Below, piece by piece: positions 49,574-58,578 of a DNA stretch of 64,000 nt. Position 1 is the stretch's first letter. Each line of letters begins with the position of its first letter. The stretch comes from Alteriqipengyuania abyssalis (lineage in GTDB: Bacteria; Pseudomonadota; Alphaproteobacteria; Sphingomonadales; Sphingomonadaceae), in contig NZ_JAHWXP010000005.1 of the NCBI RefSeq assembly GCF_019857185.1, positions 36,815 to 100,814 of the forward strand, written 5' to 3'. The position numbers and the translations under genes are program-made. The notes under the pieces were generated by a model. It saw only the letters and a program-made list of their open reading frames with translations. It was not told the origin of the DNA and made no database searches.

Positions 49574-50938
49574 ATGGCATCACGCGCCGATAATCTCGCG
49601 TCCAACCTCAGTTTGGCGAATTTCTCCAAGGCGACGGAACTGCGCCAGCGGATCTGGTTCACGGTCGTTGCCCTGATCGCGTTCCGCTTCCTCAGCTTCG
49701 TCCCGCTGCCGGGTGTGAACCCGCAGATCCTGGGCGACCTGTACGACCAGACGCGCGGCGGCGTGCTCGACCTGTTCAACACCTTCTCGGGCGGCAGCCT
49801 TGAGCGCATGAGTCTCATCGCGCTCGGCGTGATGCCCTATATTACCGCCTCGATCGTGGTGCAGATGGCCTCGGCCCTGCATCCCGCGCTGATGGCGCTG
49901 AAGAAGGAAGGCGCGACCGGGCGCCAGAAGCTCAACCAGTACACCCGCTACGGCGCGGTGTTCCTGTGTGTCATCCAGGGTTACTTCCTCGCCACCGGGC
50001 TCGAAAGCTATGGTGCGCAGAGCGGGCTGCAGGCAGTCGTCGACCCGGGCATCATGTTCCGCATCGGCGCGGTCATCAGCCTGGTGGGTGGGACCATGCT
50101 GCTGCTGTGGATCGGTGAACAGATCACCGCGCGCGGTATCGGCAACGGCGTCTCGCTGATCATCATGGCCGGCATCGTCGCGCAGTTCCCCAGCTTTGCG
50201 AGCAACATGTTCGAAGGCGGGCGGACCGGTGCGATCAGCGCGGGCGTGATCATCGGCTTCATCGTCATGATCATCGGCCTGATCCTGTTCATCAGCTTCA
50301 TGGAGCGTGCGCAACGCCGCCTGCTGATCCAGTATCCCAAGCGTGCGACCCAGCGCGGCATGATGCAGGCGGATCGCAGCCACCTGCCGCTCAAGATCAA
50401 CACTTCGGGTGTGATCCCGCCGATCTTCGCGAGCTCGCTGCTGCTGCTGCCGCTGACGATCAGCCAGTTCGCTGGCAGCTCGGTGGACCCCAACAGCGGG
50501 GTGGGGCGTACGATCAACCAGCTGAACTTCTATCTCCAGCATGGTCAGCCGATCTACATGGCCCTGTACGCGATCCTGATCGTGTTCTTCTGCTTCTTCT
50601 ACACGGCGGTGGTTTTCAATCCGGAGGAAACTGCGGATAACCTGAAGAAAAATGGCGGGTTCATCCCCGGCATTCGCCCCGGCAAGCGGACTGCTGAGTA
50701 TCTGGACTATGTCCTGACCCGCATCACCGTGGTCGGCGCTGCGTATCTGACGCTGGTCTGCGTTCTGCCCGAATACATGATCGCGCAGACCGGGATTCCG
50801 CTGTTCCTCGGCGGCACCAGCCTGCTGATCGTGGTCAACGTGACCGTGGATACGATCAGCCAGATCCAGTCACACCTGCTGGCACACCAGTATGGCGACC
50901 TTATCAAGAAGGCGAAGCTGAAGGGGCGGTTGCGCTAA
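49574..50938 (+). CDS. secY: preprotein translocase subunit SecY
   Basis: A 454-residue channel with ten membrane helices. The first helix follows TELRQRIWFTVVALIAFRF; the plug region and loop motifs (GIGNGVSLIIMAGI, PLKINTSGVIPPIFASS, GIRPGKRTAEYLDYVLTR) are conserved. The start is ATG 49574; an in-frame TTG at 49553 is less likely. Forms SecYEG with SecE/SecG encoded elsewhere. Confidence 0.97.
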   Translation: MASRADNLASNLSLANFSKATELRQRIWFTVVALIAFRFLSFVPLPGVNPQILGDLYDQTRGGVLDLFNTFSGGSLERMSLIALGVMPYITASIVVQMASALHPALMALKKEGATGRQKLNQYTRYGAVFLCVIQGYFLATGLESYGAQSGLQAVVDPGIMFRIGAVISLVGGTMLLLWIGEQITARGIGNGVSLIIMAGIVAQFPSFASNMFEGGRTGAISAGVIIGFIVMIIGLILFISFMERAQRRLLIQYPKRATQRGMMQADRSHLPLKINTSGVIPPIFASSLLLLPLTISQFAGSSVDPNSGVGRTINQLNFYLQHGQPIYMALYAILIVFFCFFYTAVVFNPEETADNLKKNGGFIPGIRPGKRTAEYLDYVLTRITVVGAAYLTLVCVLPEYMIAQTGIPLFLGGTSLLIVVNVTVDTISQIQSHLLAHQYGDLIKKAKLKGRLR

Positions 50939-50998
50939 CGCGCCCGCTGCCTCTAAGCCGCCTGCGCTGATCGAGCGTCGCGAGGGGACACAGGCATC

Positions 50999-51646
50999 AT
51001 GAACATCATTCTTCTGGGGCCTCCGGGCGCAGGCAAGGGAACGCAGGCGCACCGGCTCGTGGATCATCACGGCATGCGCCAGCTGTCGACCGGCGACATG
51101 CTGCGTGCGGCGGTCAAGGCGGGCACGCCCGTGGGCAAGCAGGCCAAGGCGATCATGGACGCGGGCGAACTCGTCTCCGACGATATCGTCTCGGCGCTGA
51201 TCGACGACGAGCTGGCTTCCATGTCGGCCGATACCGGCGCGATCTTCGACGGCTATCCGCGCACCCGTGCGCAGGCGGAGCAGCTCGACACGCTGCTCGC
51301 CAAGCATGGCCGCAAGCTCGACCGGGTGATCGAACTCCAGGTCGACGAGGAAGCGCTGGTCGACCGCATCACCGGTCGGTTCACCTGCGCCGCGTGCGGC
51401 GAGGGCTATCACGACCGGCACAAGCCGCCGCAGACCGAAGGCGTGTGCGACAAGTGCGGCAGCACCGAGTTCAAGCGCCGGCCCGACGACAACGAAGAGA
51501 CCGTGCGTCACCGGATGGAAGTCTATCGCTCGGAAACCGCGCCGATCCTGCCCTACTACGAAGAGCAGGGCCTTGTTGCGCGGGTCGACGGGATGGGCTC
51601 GATCGAAGAGGTCAGCTCCAGCATCGACGCGCTGCTGGAAGGCTGA
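50999..51646 (+). CDS. adk: adenylate kinase, zinc-lid type
   Basis: A 215-residue enzyme balancing ATP, ADP and AMP. P-loop GPPGAGKGTQ. The LID holds two Cys pairs (CAACGEGYHD and CDKCGS), i.e. the zinc-binding form. Its position after secY is the standard one. Confidence 0.96.
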   Translation: MNIILLGPPGAGKGTQAHRLVDHHGMRQLSTGDMLRAAVKAGTPVGKQAKAIMDAGELVSDDIVSALIDDELASMSADTGAIFDGYPRTRAQAEQLDTLLAKHGRKLDRVIELQVDEEALVDRITGRFTCAACGEGYHDRHKPPQTEGVCDKCGSTEFKRRPDDNEETVRHRMEVYRSETAPILPYYEEQGLVARVDGMGSIEEVSSSIDALLEG

Positions 51647-51715
51647 TCTGCGTCCTAGGCGGTTTCCTTTGCCGCGCGCCCGTGGAATAGCGGGGGCGTG
51701 AAAGGGAGCCTCTCG

Positions 51716-52399
51716 ATGATCCGTACTGCCGCCAAAGCCCTGGCCCTGCTGGCCGCACCGCTGATTGCCACCGTGCCTGCCGGTGCCGAGGTGACCGAAA
51801 GCTCGCCGACCCATTTCGTGGTCCGTCACGCGGTCGATGTCGATGCCACTCCCGAGGACGCGTGGCTCGCGCTGATCGCGCCGGGCGACTGGTGGAACGA
51901 TGCCCACACCTGGTCTGCCGACGCATCGAACATGACCCTGACGCCGCAGGCGGGCGGCTGCTTCTGCGAAAAGATCCCCGCCGAGGACGGGCCCGACAGC
52001 TTCGGGTTGGAGGGCAGCGTTCAGCACATGATGGTGGTGCAGGCAGTGCCGCACAAAGTGCTGCGCATGCGGGGCGGGCTGGGGCCGTTGCAGAGTGAGC
52101 CGGTCGACGGGGTGATGACGATCACGCTCCAGCCGATCGAGGGTGAGGAAGGTGAACCTGCCGGCACGCGAATCACGTGGGAATACGTCGTCGGCGGAAC
52201 GATGCGGTTCAAGATCGACGAGATATCCAAGGCGGTTGATGGGGTGATCGGTGAACAGGTCCTCGGCCTCGCCAAGGCGCTGGGTGGCCCGATCGACGCA
52301 GCGGACGAGGAGGACGGCGATTCGTTCGATTCGGCGTTCGGCGCGGGCACCGGGGAGGGCGAAGAGACGCCGACCACCGGCATTCCCGAAGGGCGCTGA
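51716..52399 (+). CDS. exported SRPBCC (START-like) protein
   Basis: A 227-residue protein with signal peptide (MIRTAAKALALLAAPLIATV ending at AGA) and one SRPBCC fold (VVRHAVDVDATPEDAWLALI, GDWWNDAHTW, TRITWEYVVGG). Such domains bind hydrophobic ligands. The last 40 residues are acidic and low in complexity. It interrupts the spc-alpha order between adk and rpsM. The start is ATG 51716, behind GGGAG. Confidence 0.8.
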   Translation: MIRTAAKALALLAAPLIATVPAGAEVTESSPTHFVVRHAVDVDATPEDAWLALIAPGDWWNDAHTWSADASNMTLTPQAGGCFCEKIPAEDGPDSFGLEGSVQHMMVVQAVPHKVLRMRGGLGPLQSEPVDGVMTITLQPIEGEEGEPAGTRITWEYVVGGTMRFKIDEISKAVDGVIGEQVLGLAKALGGPIDAADEEDGDSFDSAFGAGTGEGEETPTTGIPEGR

Positions 52400-52771
52400 T
52401 CGTCCTCGCTCAGGGCTCGGTTGCGACCGAGCGCCAGCTGTGCCGCGCTGTTGTGGGGGACATCTGCCGCACGCCGGTTTTGACAGGGCCCGGCACACGG
52501 GCTAGATTCGGTGTCACGAACAAGGTCGCGTGTGGTCGCTTTCGCGGCCGGCGCGATTATTCGCGCGTAGCTGTTGACGCTATGCGCTCTCGCGCCTATG
52601 TGCGCCGTTCGTCCGATTCATTGCATCATTGCAACACCGGCCCGGTCTTCGCGCCTGCCGGTTTTTGTCCGTCCGGATGGCGGTGATGCAGAGAACCGAT
52701 GAAACTCGCGATGAGATAGGGGTGCACCGCTGTTGCGGATCGCCAAGCCCCTGTGGAGCATGGAGAAGTAA
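52400..52771. other. 372-base spacer before rpsM
   Basis: No gene seen. It contains a good sigma70-type promoter (52574-52602) and GC-rich sequence without notable repeats. Confidence 0.6.
52574..52602 (+). promoter_or_regulatory. probable promoter of the alpha block
   Basis: TTGACG (52574-52579), a 17-base spacer, then TATGTG (52597-52602). It stands about 170 bases before rpsM and would give the alpha block its own transcription start behind the inserted SRPBCC gene. Confidence 0.6.
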
Positions 52772-53140
52772 GTGGCTCGTATTGCCGGGGTCAATATCCC
52801 CACCAACAAGCGCGTGATCATTGCGCTTACCTATATTCACGGAATCGGCCGGACCAAGGCCGTCGAGATCGCCGACAAGCTCGGCATTGATCACAAGACC
52901 CGCGTGCAGGACCTCACCGACGAGGAAGTGCTGCGGATCCGTGAAACGATCGACGAAGAGCACACGGTGGAAGGCGACCTTCGCCGTCAGACCGCGATGA
53001 ACATCAAGCGTCTGATGGACCTTCGTTCCTACCGCGGCCTGCGCCATCGCGCCGGTCTGCCCGTTCGCGGCCAGCGCACGCACACCAACGCGCGCACCCG
53101 CAAGGGCAAGGCCAAGCCGATCGCCGGCAAGAAGAAGTAA
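52772..53140 (+). CDS. rpsM: ribosomal protein S13
   Basis: A 122-residue protein. [20 protein letters not shown] and the basic end [19 protein letters not shown] are conserved. The start is GTG 52772. First gene of the alpha block. Confidence 0.97.
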   Translation: MARIAGVNIPTNKRVIIALTYIHGIGRTKAVEIADKLGIDHKTRVQDLTDEEVLRIRETIDEEHTVEGDLRRQTAMNIKRLMDLRSYRGLRHRAGLPVRGQRTHTNARTRKGKAKPIAGKKK

Positions 53141-53198
53141 GCGCATCCGCGCTTCCTTCGTCTCTCTTCTGTCTTTCTTTCCTTAAGGGGAATATCCA

Positions 53199-53588
53199 AT
53201 GGCACGCGAACCAGGCCGCATTCGGCGCCGCGAGCGGAAAAACATTTCCAGCGGCGTGGCGCACGTCAACGCCAGCTTCAACAATACCATGATCACCATC
53301 ACCGATGCGCAGGGCAATGCGATCAGCTGGTCCAGCGCCGGGATGATGGGTTTCAAGGGCAGCCGCAAGTCGACTCCCTACGCCGCACAGGTCGCGGCGG
53401 ACGATGCCGGCAAGAAGGCCGCCGAACACGGCGTCCGCACGCTGGAAGTCGAAGTGAAGGGCCCGGGTTCGGGCCGCGAAAGCGCGCTGCGTGCGCTGCA
53501 GGCGGTGGGCTTCACCATCACCAGCATCCGCGATGTGACGCCGATCCCGCACAACGGGGTCCGTCCGTCCAAGCGGCGTCGCGTCTGA
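53199..53588 (+). CDS. rpsK: ribosomal protein S11
   Basis: A 129-residue platform protein. [20 protein letters not shown] and the C-terminal [18 protein letters not shown] are conserved. Confidence 0.97.
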   Translation: MAREPGRIRRRERKNISSGVAHVNASFNNTMITITDAQGNAISWSSAGMMGFKGSRKSTPYAAQVAADDAGKKAAEHGVRTLEVEVKGPGSGRESALRALQAVGFTITSIRDVTPIPHNGVRPSKRRRV

Positions 53589-53709
53589 CCTGATCCTGCC
53601 CGGCGGTGGGAGCCGTTCCCTCCGCCGACATTTTCCGGGCCGGTCACGCTTCTTCCCCCGATCGAGAAGCGCCCGGCCCCAGCCGATCTTGCATTCCTAG
53701 GGGACATCC

Positions 53710-54768
53710 ATGGCCGTCAACACCAAGAACTGGCAGGAACTGAAAAAGCCCACGTCGCTCGAATTGAAGGACACCGGCGCCGACAAGAAGCGCAAGGCCA
53801 CCTTCGTCGCCGAACCACTCGAGCGCGGCTTCGGCCTGACGCTGGGCAATGCGCTGCGCCGCGTGCTGCTCTCCTCGCTTCAGGGTGCCGCGATCACCTC
53901 GATCAAGATCGAGAACGTGCTCCACGAATTCAGCTCGCTCGCGGGCGTTCGTGAAGACGTGACCGACATCGTCCTCAACGTGAAGCAGATCGCGCTCAAG
54001 ATGGAAGGCGAGGGCCCCAAGCGCCTGCAGCTTTCCGCGACCGGCCCGGGTGCGGTCAAGGCGGGCGACATTGCCGTTTCCGGCGACATCGAGATCATGA
54101 ACAAGGATCTCGTGATCTGTCAGCTCGACGAAGGCGCGACGCTGAACATGGAACTGACCGCGGATACCGGCAAGGGCTACGTCCCCGCGGTGCAGAACCG
54201 CCCGGCCGATGCGCCGATCGGCCTGATCCCGGTTGATTCGCTCTACTCGCCGATCAAGCAGGTGAGCTACAAGGTCGAGAATGCCCGCGTTGGCCAGGAA
54301 CTGGACTACGACAAGCTCAACCTGACCATCGAAACCGACGGTACCGTCACCCCTGAAGACGCCGTGGCCTACGCCGCGCGCATCCTGCAGGACCAGCTGA
54401 CCCTGTTCGTCCACTTCGAAGACGGCATTCCGCAGCCTTCCAGCCCGATGATCGGGATGGCTGCAGAGCCGCAGGAATCGGACGCCAACCAGCTCAACCG
54501 CTACCTTCTCAAGAAGGTCGACGAACTGGAACTGTCGGTGCGTTCGGCCAACTGCCTCAAGAACGACAACATCATCTACATCGGCGATCTGGTCCAGAAG
54601 ACCGAAGCCGAGATGCTGCGCACGCCGAATTTCGGCCGCAAGTCGCTCAACGAGATCAAGGAAGTGCTCTCCAGCATGGGCCTGCGCCTCGGGATGGACA
54701 TCCCGGGCTGGCCGCCGGAGAACATCGAGGAAATGGCCAAGAAGCTCGAACAGGAACTGCTCGGCTAA
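53710..54768 (+). CDS. rpoA: RNA polymerase alpha subunit
   Basis: A 352-residue protein. The N-terminal assembly domain ([20 protein letters not shown]) and C-terminal DNA- and activator-binding domain ([36 protein letters not shown]) are both present. There is no rpsD before it, unlike the E. coli alpha operon. Confidence 0.98.
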   Translation: MAVNTKNWQELKKPTSLELKDTGADKKRKATFVAEPLERGFGLTLGNALRRVLLSSLQGAAITSIKIENVLHEFSSLAGVREDVTDIVLNVKQIALKMEGEGPKRLQLSATGPGAVKAGDIAVSGDIEIMNKDLVICQLDEGATLNMELTADTGKGYVPAVQNRPADAPIGLIPVDSLYSPIKQVSYKVENARVGQELDYDKLNLTIETDGTVTPEDAVAYAARILQDQLTLFVHFEDGIPQPSSPMIGMAAEPQESDANQLNRYLLKKVDELELSVRSANCLKNDNIIYIGDLVQKTEAEMLRTPNFGRKSLNEIKEVLSSMGLRLGMDIPGWPPENIEEMAKKLEQELLG

Positions 54769-54797
54769 CTCCGCTTACGGGCATGGGCCGGACCCGC

Positions 54798-54821
54798 AAA
54801 TCCGGCCCGTACCGGGGTACC
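54798..54821 (+). terminator. hairpin after rpoA
   Basis: GGGCCGGA and TCCGGCCC pair around CCCGCAAA. No T-run follows, so it more likely tunes rplQ expression than ends the transcript. Confidence 0.35.
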
Positions 54822-54855
54822 TCGTACGGCCCCCTTACAAACGAAGGATTGAATA

Positions 54856-55278
54856 ATGCGTCACGGTATTTCGCAGCGTAAGCTTGGCCGCAAGTCGGGC
54901 CACCGCACCGCCATGTTTCGCAACATGTCGGCCGCGCTGATCAAGCACGAGCAGATCGTCACCACGCTGCCCAAGGCGAAGGAATTGCGCCCCTACATCG
55001 AAAAGCTGATCACGCTGGCCAAGCGTGGCGGCCTTTCCAACCGTCGCCTGGCGATGGGCCGTCTGCAGGACGAAACCCAGCTGAAGAAGCTGTTCGACGT
55101 TCTGGCGGAGCGTTATTCGGACCGTGAAGGCGGCTACACCCGCATCATCAAGGCAGGCTACCGCGCTTCGGACAGCGCGCAGCTCGCGATCATCGAATTC
55201 GTCGATCGCGACGAAGATGCCAAGGGCCTCGATTCGGGCCCGGTGATGACCGAGGAAGACGAATACGACGACGCGTAA
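54856..55278 (+). CDS. rplQ: ribosomal protein L17
   Basis: A 140-residue protein. [20 protein letters not shown] and [20 protein letters not shown] are conserved. An acidic tail (TEEDEYDDA) ends it. Last gene of the ribosomal cluster. Confidence 0.97.
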   Translation: MRHGISQRKLGRKSGHRTAMFRNMSAALIKHEQIVTTLPKAKELRPYIEKLITLAKRGGLSNRRLAMGRLQDETQLKKLFDVLAERYSDREGGYTRIIKAGYRASDSAQLAIIEFVDRDEDAKGLDSGPVMTEEDEYDDA

Positions 55279-55303
55279 GCGCTGCGTCCAAGATCAGTTC
55301 GAG

Positions 55304-55341
55304 AAGGGCCGCCGGGGCAACCCGCGTGGCCCTTTTCCTTT
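55304..55341 (+). terminator. intrinsic terminator after rplQ
   Basis: AAGGGCC (55304-55310) pairs with GGCCCTT (55328-55334), followed by TTCCTTT. Confidence 0.65.
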
Positions 55342-55405
55342 GTCTCGCGACACTTGCGGAACCCAAATCAGCGAAGCGCGGTTTCTCACACCAAGGAGAA
55401 ACGAC

Positions 55406-56395
55406 ATGCGTATTGCAATCGCTGCGTCGAGTGCACTCGCGCTCGCGCTGGCTGTGCCCGTGCTTGCCCAGAACAACGGGAATGGAAACGGCAACGGAAA
55501 TAGCCAGGGTGCGAAGGCCAATCCCGGGAAAGGCCCGGGTGCTGGCAAGGGCAATTCGGGCAACCCGCGCGGCGGCCCGCCGGCGATGCGGGGCAACAGA
55601 AACGGGCCGGGCAACGGCAAGGCCGAGCGGGGGCAGGGCGCGGCTTCGGTGGCGCAGCGTGGCAATCCGGCCGACCGCCTGGAGCGCGAGCTGGATCGGC
55701 GGGTCGATCGGCGGATCGGGGACGAGGTCCGGCGCGGTGCCAATCGTGCCGCGCGCGAGGTGTCCGATCGCCTCGGCGGCGATGCTCGCGAAGTGCTCAC
55801 CCGCTTCGACCGCGCGGATCGCCCGTTGCGCGGCTTCTGCCCGCGCGGCCTCGCGAAGAAGAACAATGGCTGCCAGCCGCCCGGCCAGGCCAAGAAGCTG
55901 CGGAGCGAGCGCTTCGGCGGCTACTACGGCTCCGCCTATCCGCAGCTTTCGGGCAGCGACTGGCAGTATTACGACGGCTACGCCTACCGTCCCTCGCGCG
56001 GGGGCGTGATCGATGCGCTGGTTCCGCTGGTTGGCGGGGCGCTGTTCAGCGGCAACCAGTGGCCCACCGCCTACGACCAGTACCGGGCACCCACCTATTA
56101 CGCGGACTATTTCGGGCGCAATTCGGACGCCCGCTATTACTACGCCGACCAGACGCTGTTCTCGGTCGATCCGAAGGATCAGGCGATCATGGGTATCGCC
56201 GCGCTTCTGACGGGTGACGACATCACTGTCGGCCAGCGCCTGCCTGCGGGGTACGATGCATATAATGTGCCTTACGCCTATCGCGATCGCTATCGCGACG
56301 GACCCGATGCCATGTATCGCTACAGCGACGGCTATGTTTACCAGGTCGACCCCACGACCCGCGTGGTCGCTGCGGTCATCGATCTTTTGACGTGA
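55406..56395 (+). CDS. secreted Asn/Gly-rich protein, unknown function
   Basis: A 329-residue exported protein. The signal peptide ends at VLAQ and is followed by an Asn/Gly repeat (residues about 21-75), an Arg/Asp-rich helical stretch (RLERELDRRVDRRIGDEVRR), and a Tyr-rich C-terminal part with several YY pairs and a closing VDPTTRVVAAVIDLLT. The last part resembles segments of RcnB-like or inhibitor-type periplasmic proteins only loosely. AAGGAG precedes ATG 56406-56408's upstream neighbour at 55406. The fasciclin gene follows 5 bases later, so they are co-transcribed. Confidence 0.7.
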   Translation: MRIAIAASSALALALAVPVLAQNNGNGNGNGNSQGAKANPGKGPGAGKGNSGNPRGGPPAMRGNRNGPGNGKAERGQGAASVAQRGNPADRLERELDRRVDRRIGDEVRRGANRAAREVSDRLGGDAREVLTRFDRADRPLRGFCPRGLAKKNNGCQPPGQAKKLRSERFGGYYGSAYPQLSGSDWQYYDGYAYRPSRGGVIDALVPLVGGALFSGNQWPTAYDQYRAPTYYADYFGRNSDARYYYADQTLFSVDPKDQAIMGIAALLTGDDITVGQRLPAGYDAYNVPYAYRDRYRDGPDAMYRYSDGYVYQVDPTTRVVAAVIDLLT

Positions 56396-56400
56396 GGACA

Positions 56401-56958
56401 ATGATGAAGAAGACGATCATCCCCGCACTCGGGGCGCTTTCCCTCATGCTGGCCGGGTGCGATGCCGCAGACGAGGCGGCCGATCCCGTCAAATCCACTG
56501 CCACGGCAGGCTCGCAAGATCTGGCCGCGACCATCGCCGGGATCGACGACCTGTCGACCGCGGCCGAGGTGATCGGCAATGCAGGTCTGGAAGATCCCTT
56601 CGACGGAGCCGGCTCCTATACCGCCTTCCTGCCGAGCAACGCGGCCTTTGCCGCGCTGCCCGAGGGTGATCTGGAGCGGCTTCGCTCCGATGAAGGCCGG
56701 CCAGAGGTGATCGCGCTTCTGCGCGGCCATCTGGCGGTCGGTGCGATATCGCGCGAGGATCTGGACAGGGCGCTCGACCAAAACGGCGGCTCTATCGAAT
56801 TGGCGAGCGTCGCGGACGAGCCGATCCAGGTGCGCAAGATCGACGGGCAGATCCTCGTCGGCGATGGCGATGATGCCCCCCACCTGACCAAGATAGCGGA
56901 AGCGGCGTCGAATGGCGTGGTCTACGTGATCGACGGATTCATCCCGCCCGAGAATTGA
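56401..56958 (+). CDS. fasciclin-domain lipoprotein
   Basis: A 185-residue protein. A lipoprotein signal (LGALSLMLAGCDAA) is followed by one FAS1 domain (AGLEDPFDGAGSYTAFLPSN, ...NGVVYVIDGFI). FAS1 domains mediate adhesion at membranes and in the extracellular space. Start ATG 56401, or 56404. It follows the Asn/Gly-rich gene within 5 bases, suggesting a joint role in the envelope. Confidence 0.9.
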   Translation: MMKKTIIPALGALSLMLAGCDAADEAADPVKSTATAGSQDLAATIAGIDDLSTAAEVIGNAGLEDPFDGAGSYTAFLPSNAAFAALPEGDLERLRSDEGRPEVIALLRGHLAVGAISREDLDRALDQNGGSIELASVADEPIQVRKIDGQILVGDGDDAPHLTKIAEAASNGVVYVIDGFIPPEN

Positions 56959-57058
56959 TCCGATCCGCTGTGACGAGAGAAGGGGCCGGGGCATTCCTCC
57001 AGCCCCTTTTTCGTGTGCAGGCTTCCCTTTCGGCATCGCTGTGGCACACTCGCGCGCC

Positions 57059-58495
57059 ATGATCCGGACCAGCCTCGCCGCGCTTGCGGCACTCGCCCTG
57101 CCTGCCTCGCTCGCGGCGCAATCGACCACGCAGGAACAGCTCGACGCGCGCTACGACCGCGCGCTCGCTGCCGGGTACAAGGCGCTGTTCCTGTGCAGCG
57201 CTCTCGCCAACGCCCAGCGCAACGGGGCGGAGCGGACGCCAGAAAGTGTCGAGGCATGGGAACTGAGCGGCATCTACCCGCGGATCGACGCGATCATCGG
57301 CGATCTCGACTACACGATCCTGCCCGATGCGGCGGGCCGGGTCGCGCTGGTGCAGGTCGACTGGGCGGACGACATGCCGCCGCGATTCGCCGAAGCCTCG
57401 CACGATCAGGGCTGCCGCCTCGCGCCGATCGGGCTGGAGGCGCCGATGCCCGAGATGCGGGTGCCTCCCCTGCCGGGCGAGGAGCAGGCGAGCGCGGATG
57501 CAACGCCAGACGGCGCTGGTCTGACAATTCCGATCATGGCGGTCGAGACCGGCGAGCGAACGGCGAAGGCCTCACCAAGCGCGCTCGACAAAGTGATCGG
57601 GCGTGCCTTCGCCCCGGACTATGGCGATGGCGCGAGAACCACCGCCGTTGTGCTTCGCCACAGAGATCGCGGCGACGGAAAGATTGAGCAGGGCCGATAC
57701 GCCCCCGGCTTCGGTCCGGACACGCCCCAGCGCACCTGGTCGGTCGCAAAGAGCATTGCCGCGACGCTGATTGGCGCGGCAGTCCAGCGGGGCGATGCGG
57801 AGGTGACCGACGGGCTCGCCTTCGACCAGTGGCGGTGGGACGCGCGCCGGACCATCACGATCGACAATTTCCTGCGCATGGCCTCGGGCCGGTACAGCGA
57901 TACGCCGGGCAATCGGACCGACCCGCTCTACATGGGCGGCGCGCTGGTGGCGGAGAGCGCGACCGGATGGCCGCTGCTCCACAAGCCGGGGACCGTGTTC
58001 CGCTATGCCAACAACGACACGCTGATGGCGGTCAAGGCGATCGAGGATACGTTCGATACCTATGATCCCGCCGACCTGTTCAGCGATATCGGGATGACCG
58101 GCGCGGTCGCGGAGACCGACTGGGGGACCGACTATATCCTGTCGAGCCAGGTGTGGGCGACCGCGGACGATCTCGCGAAGCTGGGCCAGCTTTACCTCAA
58201 CGACGGCGTGACACAGAGCGGCAAGCGCCTGCTGCCGGAGAACTGGCGGGAATATGTCTCCACCCCCAGCGGGCCGCAGCCCGATGGCGAGCTGGGCTAT
58301 GGCGCGGGCTGGTGGCTGATGAACAAGAGCGAGGGTATCCCGCCGGACACCTTCGCCGCGATGGGCAACCGCGGGCAATATGTCGTCGTGGTACCGAGCC
58401 GCGATGTGGTGATCGTCCGGCGCGGGGAAGACCCCGTCGGCTCCCGGTTCGACATCATCGCCTTCACCCGCGACATGCTCGCCGCGATGGAGTGA
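57059..58495 (+). CDS. exported beta-lactamase-like serine hydrolase
   Basis: A 478-residue protein with signal peptide (MIRTSLAALAALALPASLAA). The penicillin-binding/class C-like hydrolase domain holds SxxK as Ser228-Val-Ala-Lys231 (WSVAKSIAATL) and Tyr316-Ala-Asn318. The N-terminal roughly 170 residues form an extra domain. It could be an esterase, peptidase or beta-lactamase-like enzyme; activity cannot be told apart by motif. Gene ends 83 bases before the prolyl oligopeptidase. Confidence 0.88.
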   Translation: MIRTSLAALAALALPASLAAQSTTQEQLDARYDRALAAGYKALFLCSALANAQRNGAERTPESVEAWELSGIYPRIDAIIGDLDYTILPDAAGRVALVQVDWADDMPPRFAEASHDQGCRLAPIGLEAPMPEMRVPPLPGEEQASADATPDGAGLTIPIMAVETGERTAKASPSALDKVIGRAFAPDYGDGARTTAVVLRHRDRGDGKIEQGRYAPGFGPDTPQRTWSVAKSIAATLIGAAVQRGDAEVTDGLAFDQWRWDARRTITIDNFLRMASGRYSDTPGNRTDPLYMGGALVAESATGWPLLHKPGTVFRYANNDTLMAVKAIEDTFDTYDPADLFSDIGMTGAVAETDWGTDYILSSQVWATADDLAKLGQLYLNDGVTQSGKRLLPENWREYVSTPSGPQPDGELGYGAGWWLMNKSEGIPPDTFAAMGNRGQYVVVVPSRDVVIVRRGEDPVGSRFDIIAFTRDMLAAME

Positions 58496-58578
58496 TCCTG
58501 CGCAGCGAGTTGCACGCTGCCCGCCATCGACTAGATATCCTGCACCAGTTTCCCCGACCAACGAGAGGACGCCACCCC

